Below are positions 16,681-25,973 of a stretch of 33,676 nucleotides of DNA, piece after piece. The notes beneath the pieces are model-generated. The model worked only from the letters and a program-made list of their open reading frames with translations. It did no database searches and had not been told where the DNA came from. The position numbers were made by a program, and so were the translations under genes. Origin of the DNA: Duganella callida (lineage in GTDB: Bacteria; Pseudomonadota; Gammaproteobacteria; Burkholderiales; Burkholderiaceae_D); assembly GCF_004614165.1 (NCBI RefSeq), contig NZ_SPVG01000268.1, positions 1 through 33,676 on the forward strand. The letters run 5' to 3'. Each line of letters starts with the position of its first letter. Position 1 is the first letter of the stretch.

Positions 16681-17541
16681 ATGCGTATCGTTCTCATCAC
16701 CGGCATCTCCGGCTCCGGCAAATCCGTCGCCCTCAACGTTCTGGAAGACACGGGACATTACTGCGTCGACAATCTGCCGCCCGCCCTGCTTTCCAACCTG
16801 GTCGACACCCTGACGGCCGAGGGCCTGCAATCGCTGGCCGTGGCGGTCGACGCCCGCAGCGCCGAATCGCTGGCCACGCTGCCCGGCAACGTCCAGCGCC
16901 TGCGCGAGCAGGGGCACGACGTCAAGGTGATGTTCCTGACCGCGAATACCCACTCGCTGGTGGCGCGCTTTTCGGAAACCCGCCGCAGCCATCCGCTGTC
17001 GCACGAATTAAGGCCGGGCCAGAACCCGGCCGGCCGCCGCACCCTGATCGAATGCATCATGGAAGAGCGCGAGCGCCTGTCGCCGATCGAAAAACTGGGC
17101 CATGTGATCGACACCTCGGAGCTGAGCGCCAACAAGCTGCGTGCCTGGGTCAAGGACCTGGTGGCGATCGAAGGCGCGCCGCTGACGCTGTTCTTCGAGT
17201 CGTTCGCCTTCAAGCTGGGCGTGCCGATGGACGCCGATTTCGTGTTCGACGTGCGCGCGCTGCCCAACCCCTATTACGACCTGACGCTGCGCCCGCTGAC
17301 CGGCATGGACGCGCCCGTCGTCGATTTCCTCGACGCCCAGCCCAGCGCCGGCGAAATGCTGAACGATATCCGCAGCTTCGTGGAAAAATGGCTGCCCGCC
17401 TTCAAAAGCGACAACCGCAGCTACCTGACCGTGGCGCTGGGCTGCACCGGCGGTCAGCACCGCTCGGTCTACATGGCGGAAAAACTCGCCGCCCACTTCA
17501 GCGCCGCCGAGCGCGTGGTCCTGCGCCACCGCGAACAATAA
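16681..17541 (+). CDS. rapZ: RNase adapter protein / nucleotide-binding RapZ
   Basis: 286 residues. The N-terminal P-loop domain has GISGSGKS (8-15) and the family block [13 protein letters not shown]; the C-terminal domain has the conserved [18 protein letters not shown] (near 248-265) that in E. coli binds glucosamine-6-phosphate and RNA. In enterobacteria RapZ presents the small RNA GlmZ to RNase E to control glmS. No glmZ-like RNA is known to me here, so its RNA partner in this group is open. Its stop codon directly abuts the stop codon of the convergent hydrolase gene, leaving no room for a terminator. Confidence 0.95.
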   Translation: MRIVLITGISGSGKSVALNVLEDTGHYCVDNLPPALLSNLVDTLTAEGLQSLAVAVDARSAESLATLPGNVQRLREQGHDVKVMFLTANTHSLVARFSETRRSHPLSHELRPGQNPAGRRTLIECIMEERERLSPIEKLGHVIDTSELSANKLRAWVKDLVAIEGAPLTLFFESFAFKLGVPMDADFVFDVRALPNPYYDLTLRPLTGMDAPVVDFLDAQPSAGEMLNDIRSFVEKWLPAFKSDNRSYLTVALGCTGGQHRSVYMAEKLAAHFSAAERVVLRHREQ

Positions 17542-18618
17542 TCACAGGTGCCGCAGCGGGTGCGCGTAGTCGGGCCAAACTGGTTCGAAGAAGCGTCGCA
17601 CCATGTGGTCGGTGACCTGTTCCAGCGCCGCCGGCCGCCATTCCGGCTGATTGTCCTTGTCGATCACCAAGGCGCGCACGCCTTCGATGACTTCGCCGTT
17701 TTCAAAGTTGCGGCGGACCACGGCGCGCTCCATGCGCAGGCAGCCTGCCACGTCCAGTTCCGCCCCCCGCCTGATCAGTTCATAGGTGACGCACATCATC
17801 AGCGGCGAGCGGCTGGCCATCATTTCCAGCGTTTTCTGCGCGAACGGGCCGCTGTCGGCTTGCAGCGAAGCGACAATGGCCGGCACAGAGCCGGCGCTGA
17901 AGTGCCGCTCGATGGCGGCGCGATCGGCCTCCAGCGCGCCACCGCCAGCCTTGTGCATGCTGCTGTACGCCTGGATGGCGACCGGCAGATCCAGCCCCGG
18001 CGTACTGTTCAGCAGCTCTTCCAGCGCGGCGCGGTCGGAAGTCGGCGCGTAATGATCGGCCAGGCCGGCGTACAAGGCATCGGCGGCGTCGATGGTGACG
18101 CCGGTGATCCCGAGGTAGTAGCCCAGCGCGCCCGGCGCACGCGACAGGAAATAGCTGCCGCCGACATCCGGAAACAGGCCGATGTTCACTTCCGGCATCG
18201 CCATCTTGGTCTTCTCGGTGACGACGCGCACGCGCGCATCCGGCCCGGCTTGCGCGATGCCCATGCCGCCGCCCATCACCACGCCATCCATCAGCGCAAT
18301 GTAGGGCTTCGGATAAAAATGCACCAGATGATTGAGCGAATATTCCTCGGTGAAGAAATCCTCCACCAGCGCGCTGCCCCCCTGCGGCGTGGCCTTGCCC
18401 GCATCGTGGAAGAAGCGGATGTCGCCGCCGGCACAGAACGCCTTTTCGCTACTGCTGCGGATGACCACCGCCGCCACCGCCTCGTCCTCGCGCCAGGCGA
18501 GCAGCGCTTGCGTGATGCCGCGCACCATGTCGAGCGACAGGGAATTCAGGGCCTTGGGCCGGTCCAGCACGATGAAGCCGGTGCCGTTGCTGACGCTGGT
18601 ATGGACGTGTTCACTCAT
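17542..18618 (-). CDS. Enoyl-CoA hydratase/isomerase family protein, 3-hydroxyisobutyryl-CoA hydrolase type
   Basis: 358 residues, the length of HIBYL-CoA hydrolases rather than short enoyl-CoA hydratases. The oxyanion hole is formed by AGGD (63-66) and GGGMG (116-120). The diagnostic block MPEVNIGLFPDVGGSYFLSR holds Glu143 and Asp151, equivalent to the catalytic acids of the hydrolase subfamily. Such enzymes release 3-hydroxyisobutyrate in valine breakdown. The gene starts 27 nt after the alginate-lyase-like gene and may be the last gene of that operon, an odd partner for polysaccharide use; it could instead be independently expressed. Confidence 0.88.
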   Translation of the reverse strand: MSEHVHTSVSNGTGFIVLDRPKALNSLSLDMVRGITQALLAWREDEAVAAVVIRSSSEKAFCAGGDIRFFHDAGKATPQGGSALVEDFFTEEYSLNHLVHFYPKPYIALMDGVVMGGGMGIAQAGPDARVRVVTEKTKMAMPEVNIGLFPDVGGSYFLSRAPGALGYYLGITGVTIDAADALYAGLADHYAPTSDRAALEELLNSTPGLDLPVAIQAYSSMHKAGGGALEADRAAIERHFSAGSVPAIVASLQADSGPFAQKTLEMMASRSPLMMCVTYELIRRGAELDVAGCLRMERAVVRRNFENGEVIEGVRALVIDKDNQPEWRPAALEQVTDHMVRRFFEPVWPDYAHPLRHL

Positions 18619-18645
18619 GATCGAACCGGGCTATGGTGGAAAACC

Positions 18646-19560
18646 CTATTTTAGCGCCACATGCTCGAGCGGGTTCGGCGTATCGAGCGAGCCGCCCATG
18701 CGCGGCTGCCACTGCGGTTTGGTGCCCGGCGGCGGCGCCTTGCCCTCGTGACGGTTGTAGATGGTGGTCACCTCGCGGCTGCCCACCGGCTCCTGCTCGA
18801 CTCCGGTACGTTTCGCAATGCCGGACGGATCGGCCGAGCCGGCCACGGTAAAGGCCACGATCTTGTCCAGCCGCGCATCGTGCAGGTCCAGGATGGAGGC
18901 GATGAACACCAGCGGCGTGGCCGCGTACACCTGATAGTGCAATGCCTTGCCGGCGCGCTCCATCTCGGTCGGCAGCGAACCGTCGGCCTCGGCCTGGCCC
19001 ATGGCGTGGTCGAACACCTTGCGGCCCCAGTCCAGATAACGCGGATCGCCGGTCACGCCGCCCACCGCCGTCACCGCCAACCCTTCCCAGTAGTAGTGAT
19101 TGTTGCGGCCGCCCTTTTTGGCGTCCGAGTGCGCGATGGTGGCATCGGCCAGCGCCTTGAACCACGCCTCGATGGTTTGGCGCTGCGCCGCCGTCGCCGC
19201 CGGCTTCAGGCGCGCGTAGTTGAGCGCCATGCCGCTCAGGGTCCACTTGCGCACGTAATATGCCTGCTCGCTCGACATCTTGCCCAGCATGGCTTTCTGC
19301 TCGGCCCAGCTGTTCAGCCAGGCCAGACCGCAGGCCGGATCGCCCTGCCCGTTCGCATCTTTCGCCACCTGGCCGAGGAAATCCTCGATCGGCCTGGTGT
19401 TGGCGATGTTACGCGCGCGCAGCACCGGATCGATCACCGAGTGGTGCGCGTCCGAGTAATAGCCGTTGGCTTCGATGTCCGATTTGGCCGGCGGCGCCTC
19501 GGTGCAGGCCAGCGCCAGCGGAGCGGACAACGCCAGCATTAACGATATAAATAATTTCAT
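18646..19560 (-). CDS. Alginate lyase-like protein (PL5 / alginate lyase superfamily)
   Basis: 304 residues with a signal sequence MKLFISLMLALSAPLALAC; the Cys at 19 after LALA may be a lipobox, so it may be a lipoprotein rather than free periplasmic. The (alpha/alpha)-toroid family is recognised from RNNHYYWEG (152-160, with the catalytic NNH triplet), LDWGRKVFDHAM, ADGSLPTEMERAGKALHYQ and YAATPLVFIAS, matching the AlgL layout. Substrate: probably mannuronate-containing polymer, not proven. It lies 10 nt after a TonB-dependent receptor, with Shine-Dalgarno TGGAGC, so the two are an uptake-and-cleavage pair. Confidence 0.82.
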   Translation of the reverse strand: MKLFISLMLALSAPLALACTEAPPAKSDIEANGYYSDAHHSVIDPVLRARNIANTRPIEDFLGQVAKDANGQGDPACGLAWLNSWAEQKAMLGKMSSEQAYYVRKWTLSGMALNYARLKPAATAAQRQTIEAWFKALADATIAHSDAKKGGRNNHYYWEGLAVTAVGGVTGDPRYLDWGRKVFDHAMGQAEADGSLPTEMERAGKALHYQVYAATPLVFIASILDLHDARLDKIVAFTVAGSADPSGIAKRTGVEQEPVGSREVTTIYNRHEGKAPPPGTKPQWQPRMGGSLDTPNPLEHVALK

Positions 19561-19570
19561 GATGCTCCAG

Positions 19571-22480
19571 TCAGAAGGTTGCGCTCAGCTTGACCTGATA
19601 GGTGCGGCCGTCCACGTCCAGGCGGCGCGGCTTCAGGATCGAGCCCTCGTATTCCTCGCGCACCGCGTTGGTCATGTTGAACGCGTCGAAAGAAATCTTG
19701 TAATTGCCGGCGAAGGTGTAACTGGCCGACATGTCCAGCTGGCCACGCGCCTTGACCGAACGCGCCGCGCCGTTGAAGGTGCCGCCCGCCGCCAGGTCGT
19801 AATCGTCGCGGTAGTTGTACACCGCGCGCACGCCCCAGGTCTTGGTTTCATAGTAGCTGATCAGGTTGTAATTATTGCGGGAAACGCCAGGCAGGGTCGC
19901 CGGCGAGCCATCGTCGTTCTTGCCCTTGATGGTGGTGTAGGCATAGTTGAAGCCGCCGCCGAGGTTGTTCCATGGCCATGGCAGCCAGTCCAGGTTTTGC
20001 TGGATGTTGAACTCGACGCCGTTGACCTTGATCTTCTGCTGATTGGCCTGGCCGCTGATCACCACGCGCGCCGGCTGCAGCGACGGCGCCTGGTCGGTGC
20101 CGACATTGACCAGGATGTCGCTCAGGCAGTTGCTGCCCACCACGCTCAGGTGGCCCAGGCCCAGCGCGGTCGCGTCGGCCGGGCACAGGCGGTTGATGTC
20201 GCGCACCGGACCGACCAGGCCTTTGACATCCTTCTGGAACACGGTCAGCGCCACCAGCCCGTTGGGACGGTTGTACCACTCCAGCGCCAGGTCGAAGGAA
20301 TTGGCGGTGTACGGTTTCAGATCGGCGCTGCCCAGCACCACGTTATAGGTCGGCGTGGCGGTGCCCTGCGCCGGCTCGGTCACCACCGTGGACGGCGTGA
20401 TGTCGCGCGGCTGCGGCCGCACGAAGGTGCGGTAGGCGGCGGCGCGCAAGGCCAGCTTCTCGCTCAGGTCGGCCTTGGCCACCAGCGACGGCAGGAAGTT
20501 GTGATAATTCTGCTCGAACTGGCGCGGGGTCTTGGTGGTGACCACCTTGGTGCCGCCCGGAATGCTGACGGTCTTGTTGCTGGTGTCCACCGAGTCCACG
20601 GTTTCGCGCGTGGTCTCGTAGCGGCCGCCCAGGTTACCCTTGACCGGAATGCCGAACAGATCGGTGCCCCAGATGCTGGACACATAGGCCGAGGCGATCT
20701 TGTTCTTCACCGAGAAGTTATACGAGGAAAAGCCCGGATCGGCATCGTTGTTGACCAGGCCGTACTGGGTCAGTGTCTGGCCCGGCAGCAAGGTCACCGG
20801 CGTCACCGCCTTCAGCACCGAGGGGATGTCGACCGCCACCCAGTTCCTGGTGTAGCCGGGGATATAGCCGTCGGCAAAGGTGGACACGTAGGGATTGGTG
20901 ATCGCCAGCGAGGGCTGGATCGCCGCGAAGTTGATGCCCTGCGCGGTGTTGCGGGTGCCGCTGGACACGAACTCGTTCTGCTCGGCGCGCAAGCCCAGTT
21001 TCACCGATTTGAAGAAACCCTGCTCGAAGCTGCGCTCCATCGAGGCCTGCACCGAATCCACCGAGGTCAGCGCGCGGCCGTTGGTGCCGGTCACGCCGAA
21101 GCGGTCGTTGCCGTTGTTGCGCGCCTGCGTGACCGAGGTGCCTGGACGCTGGTCGTACGGGCCGGGATTGATGTGGCTGTCCGTGGGGGTGAACAGGGTC
21201 AGGATGGAGTCGGCCAGATCGCTGCCGCCCGAGTAGTAATGGCCGTACGTGCCATTGCTGCCAGGCAGCGTCCGCGCCGACTGCACGATATCGATCTCCA
21301 GCTGGTCGGAACGGTTTTCCGCGCGCGAGCTGCTGATGGCGCCGTTGAAGTGCCAGTCGTCGTCTTCCCAATCGACATCGGCCATCAGGCCATGCGTGCG
21401 CTGGCGTTGCGGCGCCGAGCGCAGCGAGTCGGTGATGCTGGCGTTGGCGTAATCGTAGGAATTGATCATCGCCTGCTTGCCGTTGGCCGCATCGATGGTG
21501 AAGATCGGTCCCAGGTTGCTGATCGGCGAATTGGTGGTCGGGTCGATGTAGTTCAGGTACTGGTTGGACGAGCCCAGCTTGCGGTCGCTGTAATAGCCGG
21601 TCAGGTTCAGCCGCGTTTCGCTGTTGACGCGCCAACCGGCGCCGAGCGCGCTGCTCCAGGTGTCGCCGGTGTTGGCGGTCACGGTCTGGCGGATCTGCCC
21701 GGGGATCAGGATGCCGTTGGCGTATTCGGATTTCGGATAGCGCTTGTCGAACTCGGCCTGCGTGATGCCGAGGCTGCTCGCGCTCAGCTGGTCGTAATCC
21801 TGGATCTGGGTCGAGTCGCGGCGGAAGTTTTCCTTTTTGTAGGCCACCACGCCGAACACCGCCACATCCTTGCCGAAATGCTTGTTCCACGACGCGGTCG
21901 CGTTCGGCGTGCTCAGGCGGCCCAGTTCGTCGTACTCGTCGCCGACCGTGATGCCGCCACCATCCTTGCGCTGCAGCGCCGAGGTGATGCGCAGGTCGAT
22001 GTTGCCGCTCAGGCCGCCCGGCTGCTCGGCCGCGGTCGGGCTCTTCAGCACGGTGACGGCGCTGAAGATGTCGGAGTTGAACGCGCCCAGCGGCGTCGAA
22101 CCATTCAGCACCGGCTGCGCGAACGACATGCCGTTGATGGTGGTCAGCGCGAACGTGCCCGGCAGCCCGCGCAGGTTGATGGTGGCGTTGCGCGAGCCGG
22201 CCTCGCGGTTGATCTGCACGCCGGGAATGCGCTGGATGGCCTCGCCGACGTTGAGGTCGGGGAATCGGCCCAGGCCGTCCGAGGAAATGCTGTCGGTGAT
22301 TTCCAGCGTGTCGCGCTTCATGTTGACGGCGTCCGCATACGATTTGCGGATGCCCGACACCACCACGGTGCTGCCGCTGTCGGCAGGCGCGCTGTCCTGG
22401 GCATGGGCCTGGACGGTGGCGAGGCTGAGCATGGCGATGGCGACGGCGGCGCTCATCGGGCGGATGGCAAGGCTTTTCAT
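19571..22480 (-). CDS. TonB-dependent receptor (carbohydrate-type)
   Basis: 969 residues: signal peptide to about AHA (27), plug domain from VVVSGIRKSYADAV (about 39) to about 170 with VGEAIQRIPGVQINR, ATINLRGLPGTFALT and DIFSAVTVLKSPTA, then a 22-strand-type barrel ending in the aromatic C-terminus VKLSATF. The proportions match the large TonB receptors of Xanthomonas and Caulobacter that import oligosaccharides. Together with the adjacent alginate-lyase-like gene it suggests uptake of alginate or related uronic acid oligomers across the outer membrane. Its promoter and putative operators lie at 22504-22636. Confidence 0.92.
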   Translation of the reverse strand: MKSLAIRPMSAAVAIAMLSLATVQAHAQDSAPADSGSTVVVSGIRKSYADAVNMKRDTLEITDSISSDGLGRFPDLNVGEAIQRIPGVQINREAGSRNATINLRGLPGTFALTTINGMSFAQPVLNGSTPLGAFNSDIFSAVTVLKSPTAAEQPGGLSGNIDLRITSALQRKDGGGITVGDEYDELGRLSTPNATASWNKHFGKDVAVFGVVAYKKENFRRDSTQIQDYDQLSASSLGITQAEFDKRYPKSEYANGILIPGQIRQTVTANTGDTWSSALGAGWRVNSETRLNLTGYYSDRKLGSSNQYLNYIDPTTNSPISNLGPIFTIDAANGKQAMINSYDYANASITDSLRSAPQRQRTHGLMADVDWEDDDWHFNGAISSSRAENRSDQLEIDIVQSARTLPGSNGTYGHYYSGGSDLADSILTLFTPTDSHINPGPYDQRPGTSVTQARNNGNDRFGVTGTNGRALTSVDSVQASMERSFEQGFFKSVKLGLRAEQNEFVSSGTRNTAQGINFAAIQPSLAITNPYVSTFADGYIPGYTRNWVAVDIPSVLKAVTPVTLLPGQTLTQYGLVNNDADPGFSSYNFSVKNKIASAYVSSIWGTDLFGIPVKGNLGGRYETTRETVDSVDTSNKTVSIPGGTKVVTTKTPRQFEQNYHNFLPSLVAKADLSEKLALRAAAYRTFVRPQPRDITPSTVVTEPAQGTATPTYNVVLGSADLKPYTANSFDLALEWYNRPNGLVALTVFQKDVKGLVGPVRDINRLCPADATALGLGHLSVVGSNCLSDILVNVGTDQAPSLQPARVVISGQANQQKIKVNGVEFNIQQNLDWLPWPWNNLGGGFNYAYTTIKGKNDDGSPATLPGVSRNNYNLISYYETKTWGVRAVYNYRDDYDLAAGGTFNGAARSVKARGQLDMSASYTFAGNYKISFDAFNMTNAVREEYEGSILKPRRLDVDGRTYQVKLSATF

Positions 22481-22503
22481 CTGTTGTCTCTCTTTGTAGT
22501 TAT

Positions 22504-22516
22504 GGAAAACGTTTAA
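22504..22516 (-). promoter_or_regulatory. Putative LacI-type operator, promoter-proximal copy
   Basis: GGAAAACGTTTAA (plus-strand text), with central CG and near-symmetric AAAACGTTTA. It lies between the predicted -10 and the TonB receptor start (22480). It matches the copy at 22624-22636 in 12 of 13 positions. Confidence 0.5.
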
Positions 22517-22531
22517 CTCTTCAATTAAAAC

Positions 22532-22561
22532 ATTTTAGTTAACAAAAAACCATAGTTACAA
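22532..22561 (-). promoter_or_regulatory. Promoter of the TonB receptor operon
   Basis: On the minus strand TTGTAA (22561-22556), an 18-bp spacer and TAAAAT (22537-22532). The -35 overlaps another inverted repeat, ACAAG-AGA-CTTGT at 22558-22570. Both fit a regulated promoter in a locally AT-rich gap. Confidence 0.45.
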
Positions 22562-22623
22562 GAGACTTGTGGGGTAAACGCCGATGCAGCAAACACAACG
22601 ACAAGAGGGATTGCCAAAATACA

Positions 22624-22636
22624 GGAAATCGTTTAA
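22624..22636 (-). promoter_or_regulatory. Putative LacI-type operator, distal copy
   Basis: GGAAATCGTTTAA (plus-strand text), same orientation as the proximal copy and exactly 120 bp from it. It lies just past the hpf terminator, upstream of the TonB receptor promoter. Spacing allows repression by looping. Confidence 0.5.
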
Positions 22637-22648
22637 TGCAGCGCATGC

Positions 22649-22675
22649 AAAAAAGGGCGTCCTTGCGCGCCCTTT
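22649..22675 (-). terminator. Rho-independent terminator of the rpoN-hpf unit
   Basis: On the minus strand AAAGGGCG, an 8-nt loop, CGCCCTTT and a continued T-run (TTTTTT in all). It is 24 nt past the hpf stop. Confidence 0.8.
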
Positions 22676-22698
22676 GTTGACGGTGCTGTGGCAGCTAA

Positions 22699-23058
22699 TC
22701 AGGCGGCGGCAGCAGGCTGTTCGAAGCTTTCCGGGTAGTGTTTGATCGCGTCGCGATCGTGCGATTGCACTTTGGCTTTGTATTTCATGACCTGGCGGTC
22801 CAGTTTGTCGATCAGGGTGTCGATGGCGGCGTACAGGTCTTGCGACAGGCTTTCCACGTAGACGGTCTTGCCGGACATACGCAGGTTGATTTCAGCCTTC
22901 TGGCGTTTCTCTTTCTCTTTAAGGTTATCGACAGTCAGGATGACTGCAATATCAATCACTTGATCAAAGTGGCGGGTGACCCGTTCCAGCTTGTTCTGCA
23001 CGTATTCGCGAATCGCTGCGGTCACTTCGAGATGATGTCCACTGATGGTGAGATTCAT
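22699..23058 (-). CDS. hpf: Ribosome hibernation-promoting factor (HPF/RaiA family)
   Basis: 119 residues from [13 protein letters not shown], preceded by a good AGGAGT. It binds the 30S decoding region in stationary phase and blocks translation. Seen are the N-terminal strand-helix [20 protein letters not shown], the motif [16 protein letters not shown] and the helix [20 protein letters not shown]. The C-terminus lacks the long-HPF dimerisation domain, so it is the short or intermediate form. It follows rpoN by 73 nt, the usual order, and ends at a strong terminator. Confidence 0.93.
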   Translation of the reverse strand: MNLTISGHHLEVTAAIREYVQNKLERVTRHFDQVIDIAVILTVDNLKEKEKRQKAEINLRMSGKTVYVESLSQDLYAAIDTLIDKLDRQVMKYKAKVQSHDRDAIKHYPESFEQPAAAA

Positions 23059-23131
23059 ACTTACTCCTAAAGAAATGTCGCTGGCGGTCAGTGCGATGCC
23101 CATTGAAGCCGGGCGCGCAGGGACCAGGAAA

Positions 23132-24610
23132 CTACAAAGACTTGCGGAGGCTGACTGGCGGGATTTTCAGGGCTTCCCGGTACTTGGCAACAGTACGTCG
23201 CGCAATCACCATGCCCTGTTCTCCCAGCATGTCCGCAATCTTACTGTCGGATAAAGGATTTTTAGGGTCTTCTGCTCCTGTCAATTGCACGATCAAAGCA
23301 CGTATCGCCGTCGAACTGGCTTCCCCGCCCGCCTCGGTGGCGACATGACTGCCAAAGAAATATTTCAACTCAAACATGCCATGCGGGGTCAGCATGTATT
23401 TTTGAGTTGTTACCCGAGAAATAGTACTCTCGTGTAAACCCAGTGTATCAGCAATTTCGCGAAGCACAAGGGGGCGCATGGCGACCGCGCCGTGCGAGAA
23501 AAAGTTCTTTTGTCGTTCTACTATCGCCTCGGCCACGCGCAGGATGGTGTCGAAACGCTGGCGCATGTTTTTGATCAGCCACTTGGCTTCCTGCAGCTGC
23601 GCGCCCATCGCGGTTTCGCCCTTGCCCTGCTTGAGCAGGTTGGCGTACATCTGGTTCACGCGCAGGCGCGGCATGACGTCGTTGTTGAGGCTGACCTGCC
23701 AGCCGTTGCGCGACTTCTTGACGATCACATCCGGTACCACGTAATCGGAGACGTCCGACGCGAACGCCGCGCCCGGATGCGGATTGCACTGGCGGATCAC
23801 GGCCTGCGCTTCACGCAGGTCCTCGTCGTCGCACACCAGGGCTTTTTTCAGCTTGTTGAAATCGCGCTGGGCGAACCAGGCCAGATGGTTTTCCACGATG
23901 GCCAGCGCCATGCGCCGCGTCACCATAGGCACGCCGGGCAGGCGCCTGATTTGCAGCGCCAGGCATTCGGCCGCGTTGCGCGCGCCCACGCCCATCGGAT
24001 CGAAGCTCTGCAGCAGGCTCAGCGCGGTCCGCAGTTCCTCGATTTCCACTTCCAGTTCTGCCGGCAGGCGCGCGTGGATGTCTTCCAGCGATTCTTCCAG
24101 GTAGCCGTTCTCATCGAGCGCGTCGATGATCAGTTCCACCAGCGCGCGGTCGCGCGTGGCCAGCACCGTCACGCGCATCTGTTCCATCAAATGGTCGCGC
24201 AGCGTGCACTGATGCGCTTCCAGCTGTGGCCGCGCTTCCTCGTCGTCGGTGTTCTTGCTGCGGCCCGAATCGCCCCAGTCCATGTCGGCCTCGGGCGTGG
24301 TGCTGTCGGTATCGGCGCCTGGCGCTTCGTAATTATCGGCTTCGGCGGCTGGTGCTTCGGGTGTGGCCGGCCCTTCGGCCGGCGCGGCGTCGGCGGCCGG
24401 GGTTTGCTGGCTGATGGCGCCGTCGGCCAGCAGGCGTAATGAGTGGTCCAGCGGGTCGTCGAGACGCTCCAGCAGGGGATTATCGATGAGCAGCTGTTCC
24501 AGTTCCTGATGCAGCTCCAGCGTCGACAGTTGCAGCAGCCGTATGGACTGCTGCAGCTGCGGCGTCAACGCCAGGTGCTGCGACGTGCGCAGTTGCAGGG
24601 ATTGTTTCAT
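23132..24610 (-). CDS. rpoN: RNA polymerase sigma-54 factor
   Basis: 492 residues. Region I (glutamine/leucine-rich) is [20 protein letters not shown] and following. Region II is an acidic, Ala/Pro-rich linker (about 65-130). Core-binding and DNA-binding regions follow, ending with the RpoN box [10 protein letters not shown] close to the C-terminus. Sigma-54 directs RNA polymerase to -24/-12 promoters opened by enhancer-binding ATPases. It lies between lptB (5 nt gap) and hpf, the conserved placement. Confidence 0.97.
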   Translation of the reverse strand: MKQSLQLRTSQHLALTPQLQQSIRLLQLSTLELHQELEQLLIDNPLLERLDDPLDHSLRLLADGAISQQTPAADAAPAEGPATPEAPAAEADNYEAPGADTDSTTPEADMDWGDSGRSKNTDDEEARPQLEAHQCTLRDHLMEQMRVTVLATRDRALVELIIDALDENGYLEESLEDIHARLPAELEVEIEELRTALSLLQSFDPMGVGARNAAECLALQIRRLPGVPMVTRRMALAIVENHLAWFAQRDFNKLKKALVCDDEDLREAQAVIRQCNPHPGAAFASDVSDYVVPDVIVKKSRNGWQVSLNNDVMPRLRVNQMYANLLKQGKGETAMGAQLQEAKWLIKNMRQRFDTILRVAEAIVERQKNFFSHGAVAMRPLVLREIADTLGLHESTISRVTTQKYMLTPHGMFELKYFFGSHVATEAGGEASSTAIRALIVQLTGAEDPKNPLSDSKIADMLGEQGMVIARRTVAKYREALKIPPVSLRKSL

Positions 24611-24615
24611 AAAGC

Positions 24616-25368
24616 TTACATTCGGAAATGCTCACCCAGGTAAACACGACGCACCGATTCGTTGGCGATGATGTCGTCCGGACGGCCTGATGCCAGCACC
24701 GTGCCCTGGTTGATGATATATGCGCGGTCGCAGATGCCCAGCGTCTCGCGCACATTGTGATCGGTAATGAGGACGCCGATGCCGCGCTCCTTGAGGAAGC
24801 GCACGATGCGCTGGATCTCAATCACGGCAATCGGGTCGACCCCGGCGAATGGTTCATCGAGCAGCACGAAGCGCGGGTTGGTCGCCAGTGCGCGCGCGAT
24901 CTCCACCCGGCGCCGCTCACCACCGGAGAGCGACAGCGCCTGGTTCTCGCGCAGCTTTTCGATCTGCAAGTCGGCCAGCAGGGTATCAAGCCGTTCATCA
25001 ATCTCAGCCTTGGATAAAGACTTGCCGTCGACCTTCTGGATTTCCAGGACGGCGCGGATATTTTCTTCCACAGTCAGCTTGCGGAACACCGACGCTTCCT
25101 GCGGCAGGTAGGACAAGCCCAGCGAGGCGCGACGGTGGATCGGCAGCGACGAAATGTCGGTGCCGCTGATGTCGATGGTGCCGGCGTCCGATGGCACCAG
25201 GCCGACGATCATGTAAAACGAGGTGGTCTTGCCGGCACCGTTCGGCCCCAGCAGGCCGACGACTTCGCCGCACTCCACCTGCAGCGAGACGTCATGCACC
25301 ACCTGGCGCTTGCCGTAGCTCTTCTGCAGACCTTTGACGATCAGGGTGCTGCCGCAGGATGCTTCCAT
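24616..25368 (-). CDS. lptB: LPS export ABC transporter ATP-binding protein LptB
   Basis: 250 residues. Cytoplasmic ATPase of the LptB2FG complex, which extracts LPS from the inner membrane. Walker [10 protein letters not shown] (41-49), Q-loop at YLPQ (87-90), signature LSGGE (147-151) and Walker B FVLLDEP (167-173) are all intact. The start at 25368 ([14 protein letters not shown]) follows GGGGAAA and is 2 nt from the lptA stop; a longer in-frame extension upstream overlaps lptA and is rejected. Confidence 0.97.
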   Translation of the reverse strand: MEASCGSTLIVKGLQKSYGKRQVVHDVSLQVECGEVVGLLGPNGAGKTTSFYMIVGLVPSDAGTIDISGTDISSLPIHRRASLGLSYLPQEASVFRKLTVEENIRAVLEIQKVDGKSLSKAEIDERLDTLLADLQIEKLRENQALSLSGGERRRVEIARALATNPRFVLLDEPFAGVDPIAVIEIQRIVRFLKERGIGVLITDHNVRETLGICDRAYIINQGTVLASGRPDDIIANESVRRVYLGEHFRM

Positions 25369-25370
25369 GC

Positions 25371-25964
25371 TTATTTCCCCGGTGCAGGCTGGTTGTTGGC
25401 CGGCGTGGCCGGCGCGGGCGGGTTCAGCTTGTTGGACGGCTGGATCACCATGGTGCTGCGGCCGCCGCCTTCCTTGCTCTCGCCGGTGGAAGTGTTCTTG
25501 ACCGCGAAGAATTCCTTGCGGCTGTCGTAGGAAATGAATTCGCCGTCGACCTGGCTGGCGACCTTGGTGTTTTCCAGGCGCTTGATCTGCGCCTTGGCGA
25601 ACAGCTTGACCAGCTCGGTCTTGTTGTCGTATTCGATGCGGTCGGCGCGGCCCTCGACCCACTGCTCGTTCGGGCCGTCCAGCTTCTGGCGGAACGTGGC
25701 CTGGGTGCCGCCGCCGGCGGTCAGCACCACGAACTGGTAGCCTTCCGGATCTTCGGTCACCACCGCCTTGGGCGATTTCATCAACAGCGTGCCGCGGGTC
25801 AGCACCACGTTGCCGGTGAAGGTCTTGATCTGCTTGACGTCATCGGCGTCCAGCTGGTCGAAAGTGATCTGGGTCGGCTTGGTCGAATCGGCCTTCTCGG
25901 CCTGGGCCACGCAGGCGGCCAGCAGCAGCGCCGCCGACACGAGTAATTTGTTCATATTGTTCAT
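25371..25964 (-). CDS. lptA: Periplasmic LPS-transport bridge protein LptA
   Basis: About 197 residues with a signal peptide ([20 protein letters not shown]). The OstA/LptA beta-jellyroll is seen in [36 protein letters not shown] and a Pro-rich tail. LptA chains between LptC and LptD to carry LPS across the periplasm. ATGs occur at 25970, 25964 and 25955; GAGGA at 25971-25975 is spaced best for 25964. The upstream lptC stop is inside this region. Confidence 0.92.
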   Translation of the reverse strand: MNNMNKLLVSAALLLAACVAQAEKADSTKPTQITFDQLDADDVKQIKTFTGNVVLTRGTLLMKSPKAVVTEDPEGYQFVVLTAGGGTQATFRQKLDGPNEQWVEGRADRIEYDNKTELVKLFAKAQIKRLENTKVASQVDGEFISYDSRKEFFAVKNTSTGESKEGGGRSTMVIQPSNKLNPPAPATPANNQPAPGK

Positions 25965-25973
25965 CTTCATTCC

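Noticed and set aside
19466-22516. A 1016-codon open frame opposite the TonB receptor
   Set aside because: Same high-GC antisense artefact with low-complexity His/Val/Arg/Gly composition; the receptor frame is unambiguous.
25369-25662. N-terminal extension of lptB
   Set aside because: It overlaps lptA in another frame with low-complexity Arg/Gly/Gln text; the LptB fold starts at 25368.
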